Positions 46,852 through 59,605 of a stretch of DNA of 64,000 nt are shown piece after piece; positions within the stretch are counted from its first letter, which is position 1, and each line of letters opens with the position of its first letter. This DNA is from Bombardia bombarda (lineage: Eukaryota > Ascomycota > Sordariomycetes > Sordariales > Lasiosphaeriaceae): contig JAULSR010000011.1 of assembly GCA_030512295.1 (NCBI GenBank), forward strand, positions 1-64,000. The letters run 5' to 3'. A program made the translations under genes and the position numbers. The notes beneath the pieces were generated by a model. It was given only the letters and a program-made list of their open reading frames with translations, was not told the DNA's origin and ran no database searches.

Positions 46852-48527
46852 CAATCCCCGGCGGCGATGGTACTGATCAGTCTCTGGTTATCTTTTTGAC
46901 CTTTTTGGTTTCCTGTTCATGGTGTTCTGGGGTGAAGAATGGGGGCGGCTACCTGAATCGTACCAAACTTTAATTTTGACTTGGACACCGTGGATGTGAA
47001 CACCCAGAAAGGTTAGCCAGATTGTGTTGTGGCCTAGGTAGTTTGAGTCTTCAGAGATTGTGTTTCCACGTAAATGGAATGCAGACAAAACAAGACGCAA
47101 TATTGACAATGATCTTTAAAGGTCTGTATGCTATTCGAGAATATGTCGAGACAACTCATCAAGACAACTTTCCAACCCTCATTTAACGACGTATACTTCT
47201 TGACATATGTGCAAAAGCTGATGGATGTTATAATTGGGTGTCAATCGTATGATGAGATTGATATTTGTTCCTGGTGGTTCTTGTAATTCTTTGAAACTGA
47301 AAACCATCATGAGAATCACGTACTTAGTAGATGAAAGTCAAGTTTTGCATGAGCTGTAATACACATGAAGATATCTGTGCTAAGTTCTGAAGTTCTTTCT
47401 GCTGGTCCAAGATCAAAGACAAAACACGAATAAAAACAAAATTTCTATCTACTCTTTTTTTTAATATTTACGTATCTCCTTAGGCACGTATCACATAATG
47501 ACATTTTTTTTGGGATAAAAGAAGAGATTATGTTAGTTACTGAAGTTCAAACATACCAAACGGCATTGCTTACCAATTAGATCCATAGTATCATTCATTT
47601 TCAATAAATAATAAATTAAAAGATAGATAATAGTGTGTAGATTTATGTTTGTTTGTACATGTATTAATTTATCGATTTCAATCTTTAACAACACTTGCGT
47701 TGTGTTAATCAATAGCCTTTCAATAGAACTGTTCTTGTTGATATAAGAATGCTAAGGTATCCATGCCATGATTAATGTAAACTACCTAGTTAGAAAATAG
47801 TCATCAAGTTGACGTAATGCATTAAAACGATTTATTCACGTAGCTGTTCATGAACATTGGCACTCATCTTGTCGCATACTTTAGGATTTAGACATACATT
47901 ATGGTATATTGATCCAACATGATTGCAGTGCACTATGGTACGATATGCGCCATATGCAACGTAAAATACCTACGCAAGATCATGGCTAAGAAAAGACCCT
48001 CGTGTACATCGTGCGACCAACGTCTCAGTGGTAACGTTGCCATCACATAATAAGCGCAATTCATACAAAGAGTATCGCGGCAAATATTATCCTACGTAGT
48101 TGTGCGCGCTCTCGTCTACAATGGATCAATAGCAAGGACGATAATAGGGTATCAAAATTGTTCACGATGAATTAGGTAGCTAAATTGGTCAAACAGCTTC
48201 AAATGCAGAGCAAAGACAACCACACGTGCCATTGAGGCATTATACTATCGCGTACATGTAAAAGCAATCTCAGCCAACGCCCACTGTATGTCTATCAACT
48301 TTCCAGCATCCCCATTCACCCCATGCATTAACTACTGCGATCGCTTCTATGTTTGCTCTCAATCCTGCATCATTAACCAACGGGACCACCTGACTTCCTT
48401 GTCCAAAAACTCCAAAAAAATGACTAAACCAAAACCTGTGAACCATGTTGCTCAGTCATTAATCCCTTGATCCTCACTGCAGCATCGCTATTGGCACCGA
48501 ATAATTAGCACACTGAATCCCAACCAC
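46852..48527. other. AT-rich non-coding block
   Basis: From about 47100 to 48400 the sequence is clearly AT-richer than its surroundings, with T runs and no open frame of note. It begins about 250 bases after the tRNA-Lys and ends at the 3' side of the FSH hydrolase gene. It may be a decayed, RIP-mutated transposon or spacer DNA, but I see no transposon motif in it. Confidence 0.6.
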
Positions 48528-49526
48528 TCAGCAGGCCAACTCACCCGTCAAAAAATCCGACTCCTTCACCTTTTCCCTCACCGCCGCACCCATCAAGCTC
48601 AAGTTCAGGCCCAGCCCATCATGACCTCCGACCTCCTCGTCGGTCTCGCTGCCCGTGCGCACCAGCGTCCTCGGCCTCGTCGGCTTGCCCGCCGTCTTCT
48701 GGCGATCGGCCTCCTCGACTTTGGGCACGACGTCCTGCAGGATATTGCCCAGCAGGCCAACATTCTCAGCATCACGCGGCACAATGTGGCCCAGCCCGTG
48801 GTCGTACATCATGGCTTTCTCCTGGTCGCAGACGTTGAACAGCGCGACCGCGCTGCTGAGGAATGCATCATCGCAGCCAAAGATGTGGAAGGTCGGGATG
48901 TCGATAACAATCCCCGACTCATCCGCCAGCTGCGGCTTGATGGTGTCGTTCTCGATCTTGAGCGGCGGCGCGCCAGAGATGAAGATGGCAAACTGTACCT
49001 GTCAGTAACCAACACACTTGGTAGTCAGGAAAACGGAAGAATGAAATACCTTGATCCTCCTCTCCGCCCCACTCTTCTCACACCGCAACCCCTCCTCAAC
49101 CACCAAGCTCGCCGCCACCATGGCTCCTTCACTGTACCCCAGGATCCCATCAATCTCGTGGTCCGCCTCGATCGTCTTGAACACGTTGTCGAGCGCGACG
49201 CGCCACGCGCGCTGGTGGAACTCGTCCTGGCTGCTTCCCGCCGCCTGGAACTCGCGCATCGTCTCCTCGGGGTTCATGCCTTTGGGCACGTGGCGCAGCC
49301 GGCGCAGCGTCTCGAACGCGTCGCCCTGCGACGTGTCGAGGAAGCGGTAGAGCGGGAGAGACCCAAAGTAGTCCTCCCAGCCGGTTGGGGGCTTCACCTC
49401 GTGGCTGCCCTGGCTGTAGGTGAAGGTGCCGAGGCCGCGCTTCTCGAGCGTCTCGGCGAGCGGGCCGAGCTGGACTTTGAAGTTCTTGGCGGAGCCGTAG
49501 GCGCCGGGGAGGCAGAGGAATTTCAT
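48528..49526 (-). CDS. FSH1/LovG-type serine hydrolase
   Basis: A predicted 315-residue alpha/beta hydrolase of the FSH family, from exons 49050-49526 and 48528-48998 with a 51-base intron. The start MKFLCLPGAYGSAKNF is the family's typical N-terminus (a first strand, then G-x-G-x-S/A). The nucleophile elbow is GYSEG with S132. The acid is probably D202 (FHIFGCDD), and the base H230 in DHGLGHIVPR. FSH proteins include LovG, which releases the chain from the lovastatin nonaketide synthase. The gene is divergent from the highly reducing PKS at 51710, with 2.2 kb between them, which suits a role as its release thioesterase. The substrate is an inference. The C-terminal 60 residues extend beyond the core and are rich in charged residues. 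Confidence 0.92.
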
Positions 49527-51709
49527 GTTGGTGGTGGTGGGGGTGAGTGTTTGTGTGTGGGGAGATGGGCAGTTGAGGTGGTCAACTGAAGAGAAGTGCG
49601 AAGCGAATGTGGAAAGCGAAGGTGGTGTTGATAAAAGTGAGTGAGGTTGGTTTGTTGGATGGTGGCGATGGTGATGATGGTTGTGATGATGAGAGAAGAG
49701 AGGTTGATGATGCAAACCTGATGAGTCTTTGTATAATGTTTCTCGACGCACCTCGAATCAACCCCAAGATGATAGAATTCGTATGCTTCTGCTGTGCGTA
49801 CGAACCTTGCTCAAGTCCGAGCACATCCCAACCAGAGCTCAGCCTCCTATTCCCAGCCTACATGCATGCACGTATGCAACACCAGCAGCACCAATCCTGC
49901 ACACACGCAACCCCTCGCGTCTTCGCGTCTTTGGAATATGGGTAGCAGATGGGTGACGCACGTCCTGTCTGCGTGTCCCAGGCCTGGTATCCCGCCATTA
50001 GCAGAAGGGTAGGTAAGCTTACGTGGTGATCCAAGCCACGGGGAGCTGCATGGCAAAGCCTCACAGCGACGCATCCTGCATCGCGTGCCGAACCAAGATT
50101 CTTTCTTCAACCTTTGGCCTTGTCATCTGTGCGTACAGATAACTTCAACGTCTTTTGCTCACGGTTGCCAACTTTGGAACCGGGCAGGCTGCAATAGCAT
50201 TGACGAGCTTGTGCGTGCGTCGGGGCTATCGTTTGTTGACACACTGACCACACCCAGGCCTACGCTTGTAGAGCTGAAGATGGGTTAAGATCTGGATCCC
50301 AAGCAGGTACCACCTAGGGTAGGTAGCATTTAACAGGTTGGAGGACTTACTGCAGGTAAACAAAGCTGGCGACATGTGAAAAGGGGCTAAGCTGCGCTAG
50401 CCCCGCGACAAAGTTCAGAGCAAGCGAACCGGCGGTCGACGCTCAGTGGGGGATACCTTTGCTGACACGCCGTTCATCATGAATCGAGATTCGAGGCAGA
50501 AGAGCTTTTCCGCCAGAAGGACTGAAGTCGAACTGCCATCCTCTCATCTCATCCAAAATGCTATTTTGGGCAGTATTGGCCACAAGGAGGCAAAGCAACA
50601 TCTGCGAGGACTACTGCAGCAACAACAAGCCCCAGAATAAATTATGGTGAAAAGAACTCTCCTTCCTATGTCCGCTGCAAATACCTGCAACACTCATCTC
50701 CCCCATATTTTGAGCACTTGCAACCCGTACGAGCCGGCTGGGCGGTAGTGGGGATCCGGCCCGTTTCTTGGTCAGCTCTTGGCAGGGGCTACATCCAGAA
50801 CCATGGGCATCTTGAAGAAGACGAGCGTGAGCTTAACTACGGGCTGAGATACTGAGAAACCTGTGTAGAGTCAGTGCTGGATGCGATATCTCCTCGCTGA
50901 CTCGTCTTGCCAGCTAGCATCTCCTTTTGGGAAGGCTGTTAGCGGCCGCCAGATGCCCCTGGCAAAACTTGGGTAGAGCTTGCTAAACTCTCTCTGGGCG
51001 TCGTTCCTATTAATGGAACTAGCCCGGTTGTTAGCCGTGCCGAAACCTGCATCTGTCGGGGACCGAATGGCCCTGAGCCTGCTGATCACTCGCCATGCAG
51101 GTAGTAGTAGCATTCTTATGCTGATTACCTGTCGCTTTCTGGAAGTAGCTTGCGCCCAAGTTTGCCAGCGGTCGAGACCAGATTGTCGTCGAGACCAGAT
51201 TGTCGTCGAGACCAGATTATCGTCGAGAGTATGAGCCGCCGGACCGCTGCTCGGACTCTGGATAATTGACGGGCAGAGGCTATTCCAAGTAGCGAGCTGG
51301 ACGCATGCTGCTCTTGCGTCGAGCCGTTTCAGTCATAGAGATTCTAGCAATGAGAGTTGCTCGTAGTCGCAGTAGTCGCAGTAGTCGCAGTAGTCGCAGT
51401 AGTCGCAGTAGTCGCAGTAGTCGCAGGTATGTGCAGCAACGCGTCTTTGTTTTGCTGGTGTTGTTGCTTCGTTGCTTCGCCACAGCAACACACGCCCTCA
51501 CACGCAGCAGAACATCCCATGTCCCCTTGCTGTCATATAAGTAAACCTGTCTAGATCCTCCGGTCTGTTGTTGAGCTTTTTTCCTTCCCAAGCAGCCAGG
51601 AGAGCGACCTCGATCCCATTCAGAAAGCCTATTCTTCAACCCTCGTTTATCCTTTTCTCGTGGTCGATCCGCGCCATATTCTTTCGTTTACTGCCTACCA
51701 CCAGCAATC
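49527..51709. other. intergenic region upstream of the PKS and the FSH hydrolase
   Basis: It contains the divergent promoter region of both genes; I assign no specific binding sites. Simple repeats are present: three copies of CGAGACCAGATTGTCGT at 51173-51225 and seven copies of the 9-mer GTAGTCGCA at about 51363-51426, less than 350 bases before the PKS start. Frames here show no domains. Confidence 0.6.
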
Positions 51710-54700
51710 ATGGCGGATCGAAACACCACATCGGCCGACCAGCCCATGCCCATTGCCATCGTCGGCATGTCATGCCGGCTGCCGGGCGACGTCTCAACAC
51801 CAGGCGAGTTTTACCGCATGTTGTGCCGCGCGCGTAGTGGATGGTCAAAGGTGCCGGCCGACCGCTTCAATGCGGCCGCCTATAACCACCCCAACCCAGA
51901 CAAGAAGGGCTGCTTCAACTCCCAGGGTGGCTACTTCATCAACCACGATCTGTCCATGTTCGACGCCGGCTTCTTCGACATCACCAAGAAGGAGGCCGAG
52001 TCGATGGACCCCGCCCAGCGCCTGCTTCTCGAGACTGCCTATGAGGCACTCGAGAATGGCGGCATCCCGCGAGAATCCATCTCGGGACGCAAAGTTGGCG
52101 TCTTCGTCGGCGGCAACTACAACGAGCACCGCACAAGCAATCTTCGCGACTTGGACCACATCCCCAGCTTTGACGCCACGGGCAACCAGGGTGCTTTCCT
52201 AGCTGGGCGACTGGCCTACTACTTCAACCTGCGCGGGCCAACCTACACAGTCGACACCGCCTGCTCGTCCAGTATGCACGCTGTGCACTTGGCTGTGCAG
52301 AGCATTCGTTCAGGCGAGTCCGAGCAGGCCCTCGTCGGCGCGTCCCACCTCATCACACAGCCCGACATCTGGGTGTCCATGGGCAAGCTGCGTTTGTTTG
52401 CCGACGCTGGCAAGACGTATGCCTTCGACCATCGCGCCAAGTCGGGCTATGCCAGAGGTGAAGGTGCCGGCTGCTTGATTCTCAAGCCCCTCCACAAGGC
52501 CCAGGCCGACAACGACCACATCTATGGTGTCATCACCCACACAGGCATCAGCCACAACGGCCGCACAGTAGGCATCGTTGCGCCCAGCCCGGGAGAGCAG
52601 GAACAGCTTCTTCGTGACGTCTTCGCCCAAGCCCACATCGACCCGACCGATGTCGGCTTCTTCGAGGCCCACGGCACAGGCACCAAGAAGGGCGACCCCA
52701 TCGAGGCCACGGCCATCTACAAGGCCGTCGGCCAGCACTTCACAGCCAAGGACCCCTTGTACATCGGCTCGTCCAAGCCCAACGTCGGCCATCTCGAGTG
52801 CGCCAGCGGCATCGTCTCCATCATCAAATCCACCCTGATGCTCTACTACGGCTTCATCCTGCCCAACGCCGACTTTGAGCGCGAGAACGACGCGATCCCA
52901 TTCAAAGACTGGAACATGCGCGTCGCCACGCAGCAGCGGCCGTGGCCCAGCAAGAAGCGCTACGTCTGCGTCAACAACTTTGGCTTCAGCGGCAGCAACG
53001 CCACCTGCGTGCTGCGCGCCGCCCCAGTGTCGCGCCGCATCGAGCTGGCCCCCCACGGTGCCTACACCACGCTGCGCCTCTTCACCATCTCAGCCAACGA
53101 CGAGCCGGCCCTGCGCGCGTCCATGAAGAAGCTTGGCATCTGGCTCGAGCAGCACGCCGAGCTGTACCAGACCACCATGCCGCGCAACCTGGCCTACACG
53201 CTCTGCCAGCGCCGCTCCCACCTGCCCTGGAGAGTCGCCATCACGCAGAGCATGTGCTCCGGCCTGGCCGGCGCCCTCAACAGCCACGACGTCGTGCCCA
53301 TGCGCGCGTCCAGCGAGCCCCCCAAGCTGGCCTTCGTCTTCACGGGCCAGGGCGCCCAGTGGCACGCCATGGGCCGCGAGCTGCTGCGCACGCACCCCGT
53401 CTTCGCCGACGCCATCAACCGCGCCGACAAGACGCTGCGCGACATCGGGGCCGACTTCTCCATCCTCGAGGAGCTGACGCGCGACAAGCAGACCACCAAG
53501 GTCGGCCTCGCCCATGTTAGCCAGCCCATCTGCAGCGCCGTCCAGCTCGCCCTCGTCGACCTGCTCGCCTCCTTCGGCATCCGCCCGTCCGCCGTCACCG
53601 GCCACTCGTCGGGCGAGATCGGCGCCGCCTACGCCGCCGGCGCGCTGACCTTCGAGTCCGCCATGGCGGCCGCCTACTACCGCGGCCAGGTCATCATCGA
53701 GCTCAAGCAGACGCACCCCGGCCTCAAGGGCTCCATGATGGCGGTCGGCGCCGGCGCCGACGACCTCGCGCCCATGCTCACAGCCATGTTCCCCGACCCC
53801 GACAGCCCGCAGGCCGTCGTGGCGTGCGAGAACTCGCCCTCGTCCACCACGCTCTCTGGCGACGAGGGCGCCATCGACGCCGTCGCCAACGAGTTCCAGG
53901 CCAGGGGCGTCTTCAACCGCAAGCTATTTGTCGACGTCGCGTACCACTCGCCCCACATGAAGCTCATCGCCGAGTCGTACCTGTCCAACATCTGCCACAT
54001 CCAGCCGCCGACCGACATGACCGACAGCAAGGTCGAGTTCTACTCGTCCCTGCGCGGCAAGAAGATCGGCCTGACCGAGCTCGGCCCAGAGTACTGGGTT
54101 GACAACCTGACCCAGGCCGTGCGCTTCTCGTCTTCGCTGCAGGCGATGGTCAAGGAGCACGGTCCTGATATTCTTGTCGAGGTCGGTCCGCATGCGGCGC
54201 TCAAGGGTCCCATCATGCAGACGCTCAAGAAGATGGGCGGCGCGGGTACGGCGGGCAAGATTTCGTATCTATCTGCGCTGCTCAGAGACACCGACGCCAC
54301 CAAGACGTGTCTTGACCTGGCTGGCCAGCTGTTTGTGCGCGGCCATCACGGGCTCGACTTCTTCAACATCAATCATAACCGCGAGGAGAAGGAGACGCCA
54401 GATATCGTGCCTGGTCTGTTCAGCTACCCGTGGTCGCGCCAAAAGTACTGGTACGAGAGCCGCATCAGCCAGCAGCATCGTCTCAAGCCGTTTGCGCGCC
54501 ATGATCTCTTGGGCACGCTGGCAGACTGGTCTGGCGACTTGGAGCCGACCTGGCGCAACATTGTACGCACGTCTGACCTCCCTTGGCTGAAGGAGTACAC
54601 CGTCCAGGAGCGCATGGTCTTCCCTGTCGCTGGGTTCATGTCCATGGCGATCGAGGCGGCCAGCCAGCGTGCGTCGCTCAAGGGTGTTTCTGAGCCAGGC

Positions 54701-57700
54701 AGGTTCGAGATCAAGGATCTAAGGGTTTCGGAGCATTTGTTCCTTGAGGATGAGCTGGAGTTTGAAGTGGTCTTCAACCTTCGTCCTTCTGAGGAGGATG
54801 CTGGCGCAGATGAGTTCCGTATCAGCTCGTATGAGGCTGGTCGCGGCTGGCTTGATCATTGCGCTGGTACAGTCAAGACACATGCTGCTGGTTCCACATC
54901 TGCTAGACGGGGTCCGTCAGCTGGTTTCCATATGGACGCCAGGTCTGAGGCCAGGCTGGGAGATGTTGCCTCATCGCGCAACATTGACATGTCGGATTCA
55001 GCTCCGTCGTCGTCTGCTGCGTCGTCTGCTGGTGACCATCAGCATGCCGAGACAGACACACCTGAGACGCCTGACTGTGGTGGTCAGGGTTGTGACAAGC
55101 AGCTCGGCTCGGTCACGATGCAGGGTTCCTCTTCAACCGGCGGCTCCGGCTCCAGCGAGAACATTTACAAGTATCTCGGCGACAAGCTGGCAGTCTCGTA
55201 CCCCTCCGCCTTCCAGTGCCTGGACGAGGTGACTGCCAACGAGACCGAGGTCGCCGCGCACTGCAGCCCTCGCGACACCGTTTCCGAGATGCCTCTTGAG
55301 TTCGAGACACCTTACAAGCTGCACCCGTCCATCCTCGACGCCATGCTGCAGCTGCCCCTGCTCAGCCTGGGCACGCGTGCCGACAGCAACACCACCGGGT
55401 CCAAGACAGCCTACCTCCCCTGCGCCATCAGACACGTGAGCTTCAGCCCCTCGCGCCTGACCAAGCGTGCCAACCAGACCTTTTGCGCGCACTCCACCGT
55501 CGAGCCGCGCGCCGGCAACACCTTCATGGTAGAGAGCTTCTTATCCCCCGGAACAGGAGCCGCGTCAATCTCCATCGCAGGCCTGCAGCTCAAGGCCCTG
55601 CACGCCATCGCCGCTGCCCCCGCCGGACCAAGAGAGCTCTGCTTCCAGTTCAAGTGGGAGCCCCTCAAGGAGCAAGAGCAGCAGCAGCAACAGCAGGCCA
55701 GCGGTGACAAGGCCGCCTCCGCCTCCAACATCGTCATCATAACAGACAGCTCCCCCACCGCTGCCAAGAACCCCCTGATCGCCGCCCTCACAAAGATCAT
55801 CACCACCGGCACCGGCACCGCCCCGCAAATCTCCACGCTGCAGTCCATCGCCGACTTTTCAGCCAGCCATTTCATCGTGCTCTCCGAGCTCACCACCCCT
55901 TTGCTCTCCAACAACCTCACCCCCGCCGCCCTCTCCCAGATCCAAAAACTCCTGACCACCAGCCCGGGCGCCATCTGGGTGACCCGCGGCGCCACGCGCT
56001 TCCCCACCGCGCCCAACTGCAACATGGCCCTGGGCCTGATCCGCACCGCGCGCTCTGAGCTCTCTGCCGTGGCTTCGACGCTGGACCTGGACCCAGCCAG
56101 CAAGCTCGACACCGCAGCGCAGGCCGCACTGATCCACGCCGCCTTCCACCGGTCAGTGCTTCCCGGCGGTCGCAACGTCGAGAGCCCAGACCAGAACGAC
56201 ATGGAGTTTGCCGAGGAGCAAGGCGCGCTGTATGTGCCCCGCATCGCGGCAGACGAGGAGCTGAACCTGGACGTCCACCGCGAGCTGGGCCCGTCGGCGC
56301 CGTATCTGCAGGAGTTTTACCAAGAGGGCAGACAGCTGCAGCTCTCTGCGCAGTCTGAGCTCTTGGCTGGCAAGGAAATCGGGACTGAGACTGAAGGCGA
56401 TAATGATGACGCGCTGTTCTTCGAAGACGACCATCGCGCCGAGGAGGAGCTTGAACACAACGAAGTCGAGATCTTCGTCGCCGCCAGCGCTATCACCCAA
56501 GATGATGTGGCCTTTGTCGAGAACAGCGACAGCCACGACGGCGAGAAACACGCCATTGCGCGCGGCTGCGCTGGTACTGTGACCCGCGTCGGCAAGTCTG
56601 TCAGGCATATTACTGTCGGCAGCCGAGTCTGCGCGCTCGCCGAAGGCGCCTTCGGCACGCACGCGCGCGCCCTCGCCACCAGCGTCGTCGACCTGCCCAC
56701 GACCCTCAGCGTCGAGCGCGCGGCCTCTGTGCCCGTGACCTTCTGCGCGGCGCAGTACGCGCTCCATGATGTCGCTCGTGTTCGTCCAGGCGAGAAGATC
56801 CTCATCCAGCTTTCGGGTCCTGTGGGTGTTGCAGCCGCCGAAGTCGCCAAGCAGCTTGGGGCAACCGCCTACGTGCTCGTGCACAATGACGCTGAAGCGG
56901 ACGCGGCCAAGCGCATTGGCGTTTCGAGAGATCGTGTGCTGGATGCACGAAGCATCTACCTGCGTCGCCAGCTTGAAGAGGCGACGGAGGGTGAAGGGAT
57001 GGAAGTGATACTGACCATGTCGGGCAACGAGACGGCTGCGATCAAGGCGTGGGAGTGTCTGGCGGACTTTGGACGGTTTGTTGAGATCAGGACGAGTGAG
57101 AAGCACAAGATCTCGAGGCCGGCGCTGGGTGCCAACGCGACGTTCACGTCGGTGAACATGGCGAGTCTGGCGGCGGCGCGGCCGAAGGCGATGGAGGAGA
57201 CGTTGAAGGCGGTGATGGAGAGCTTTGCTGCTGGGGCGATGCAGGCGCCGGTTAAGACTGCGGTGTTTAGTGCCAGTGAGCTGGGTAAGGGGCTGGAGAG
57301 GGTTCGGGATGGCGCGGTTGATCCGGTTGTGGTCGTTGCGGGGAGGAAGGAGATGGTTAAGGTGAGTTTTCTGTCCATTTCCAGCATGGTGTGTAAAATA
57401 CTAACATCCACCCACCCAGGCCACCCACCGCAAGTCGGAATCCATCTTCACGCCCAACGGCACGCACATCATCGTCGGCGGCACCGGCGGCCTCGGCCGC
57501 TCCATGGCCAAATACATGGTCGCCCACGGCGCGCGCACCATCGTCCTGCTCTCCCGCAGCGGCGACAACAGCAATCTCACCACCCAGCTCCAATCCGAGC
57601 TCGCCCACCCCGACGCGCGCATCGTCGTCAAGAAATGCGACGCCACCATCGAGACCGACGTGCAGCAGCTCGTCGCCGACCTCGCAGCGTCCGCCCTCCC

Positions 57701-58562
57701 GCCCATCTCCGGCGTCATCCACGCCGCCATGGTCCTGCGCGACGTCCTCCTCGAGAGCATGAGCCACGACGACTACGACCAGGTCATCCGGCCCAAGGTC
57801 GCCGGCACCTGGAACATGCACAACGTGCTCGCCGGCAACCAGGTCAAGCTCGACTACTTCGTCGTGCTCTCCTCGGCGGCTGGCATCCTCGGCTCCCGCG
57901 GCCAGGCCGCCTACGCCGCCGCCAACACCTTCCTCGACGCCTTTGTGCAGTTCCGCCGGCAGAATGGTCTGCCGGGCACATCGCTTGATTTGACTGCCGT
58001 GACCGGAGCAGGCTACCTCGCCGACAACGCCACCCGTGAGGAAGACATCATCCGCAACTTTGGCAACGAGACCGTCAGCGAGCAGGAGGTATTGGCCCTC
58101 CTTTCCGCCGCTGTGCGCGGCGCAATCCGCGCGCCGCAGTGCCTGACAGGCCTGAAGCTGCATCTCGCAGCAGATGGGAACTGGCCGTACTACGCCAGCG
58201 ACGCGCGCTTCGCTGCGCTGAAGGAGGAGTGTCTGGCCGCTGCGGAAAGAGAGGGCCTCGTGCCGAAGCAGACGGTGTCGCCGGGCAATGCGTTCCGCGC
58301 GGCGAAGAGCGATGACGAGGCGGCGGCGATTGCGGGCCAGGGGATCCTGGAGAAGCTGAGCGAGGTGTTGACCATCTCGGTGGAGAATCTGGATGTGGCG
58401 AGGAATATTACGAGTTATGGGCTGGACTCATTGACGGCGATTGAGCTGAGGAACTGGATTGCGAAGGAGCTGAGGGCGAATTTGCAGATTCTGGAGCTGC
58501 TGTCGAGCGGAACGGTGAATGATTTGGCGGCGCTGATTGTGGTGAAGACGAGGACGAATTAG
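51710..58562 (+). CDS. highly reducing type I polyketide synthase
   Basis: An iterative synthase of 2264 residues from two exons (51710-57361, 57420-58562). Domain order: KS about 12-430 (DTACSSS with C185, EAHGTGT, KPNVGHLE), AT about 540-850 (GHSSGE with S633), DH about 925-1290, a structural KR-like segment about 1310-1490, ER about 1490-1880, KR about 1890-2120 (GGTGGLG near 1905, Y2049), and ACP about 2190-2264 (GLDSL with S2221). No C-methyltransferase motif is seen between DH and ER. The DH has PWLKEYTVQ where family members have PWLxDHxV, so the catalytic His appears replaced by Y963; the partner Asp (D1210, ILDAMLQ) remains. A Ser/Thr-rich insert of roughly 90 residues (about 1060-1150) sits within the DH. 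The ER nucleotide loop reads SGPVGVAA instead of the usual GGVGxAA. KR and ACP look intact. The protein lacks a C-terminal release domain, which fits the nearby FSH hydrolase. It is probably cytosolic. Confidence 0.95.
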
Positions 58563-59605
58563 ATGGCGAGGGTGATGGAGGTTTCATTTGTTGATTTTTT
58601 GGTGGCATTTGTGTTGGTGATGATTGGTATAGAAAGAGATGTCCCCGTCATGGTTTGGTTCTGGTTCTTGTTGGCTTTGGTCATGGTTGCAAAGGGTCAT
58701 CATCATTAGTTGCGATTCTTTCTATACACCTTAATAATAAGCACGGTATCCTTAGTTAGAATTGGAGATTGATTGTTCTTCACCTGTTTGATTTATCGTG
58801 AATTGTTAGAAGCCCAATGTGTGTTGGTACACCATAGGTGTCATTCTTTTTCCTTTTTTCTTTGAAGGTGTGAGGTGAAGAGCGGGCCATAGAAAAAGCA
58901 TCTTGAATCTGGACTCGATCCTTCCCGTCTGGGCTCCTTCCCGTCTGGGCTCCTTCCCGTCTGGGCTCCTTCCCGTCTGGGCTCCTTCCCGTCTGGGCTC
59001 CTTCCCGTCTGGGCTCCTTCCCGTCTGGGCCCCCTTCCCGTCTGGGCTCCTTCCCTTCGGTCAACTCCGATCTGCCCAGGGGTCGCTGGCGCCTTGTCTC
59101 GCTGCGGCAGCGTCACCCGCGTGGCGTTCAAGGTCCACACACTTTGTGATTTGGTCAATGGGGAAGAGTGGAAAACGTCGCAAAAGCCACATCGGACAAC
59201 TAAGCCAAATCAAGCATAAAGCCTATTCTATGCGGCATAGCAAACAGCGGGTAAACCGGGAACAACGGGAGCCAAGATTGTCCCGCAAATTCCCCTTTTG
59301 CCATTCATTCTCCATTGCGCCCTTTTCAATGCAATTCCCAACTGCCTGCCTGCACTTAAACACCCATCCCATTGGGCTGCACGTATTACCAAGCTGACAC
59401 AACACAGAAGGCTTCCCCTCAATTCCATGTCAACTGTTGATTCCACTTCCTTGCATAATAGCTTTTGTCCGCCATAGCAATAGTCCTACAACACGACCAT
59501 ATTACTCCACTTAGACGTGTCAACTAGTAACAATACAAGTACTTCCCACGTGCTGATCGATCAAGACACCTTCTTTCGCCCACCAGGGCGGGACGCAGTG
59601 CGATC
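58563..59605. other. intergenic stretch with a 16-bp tandem repeat
   Basis: Eight or so copies of CTTCCCGTCTGGGCTC lie at 58921-59055. The rest is the region downstream of the PKS and upstream of the next methyltransferase. No gene seen. Confidence 0.8.

Noticed and set aside
52310..53716. long minus-strand frames opposite the PKS
   Set aside because: They are antisense shadows of GC-rich PKS coding sequence and have low-complexity composition without domains.
58921..59055. possible CRISPR-like array
   Set aside because: The 16-bp units are directly adjacent with no unique spacers, and the genome is eukaryotic. It is a plain tandem repeat.
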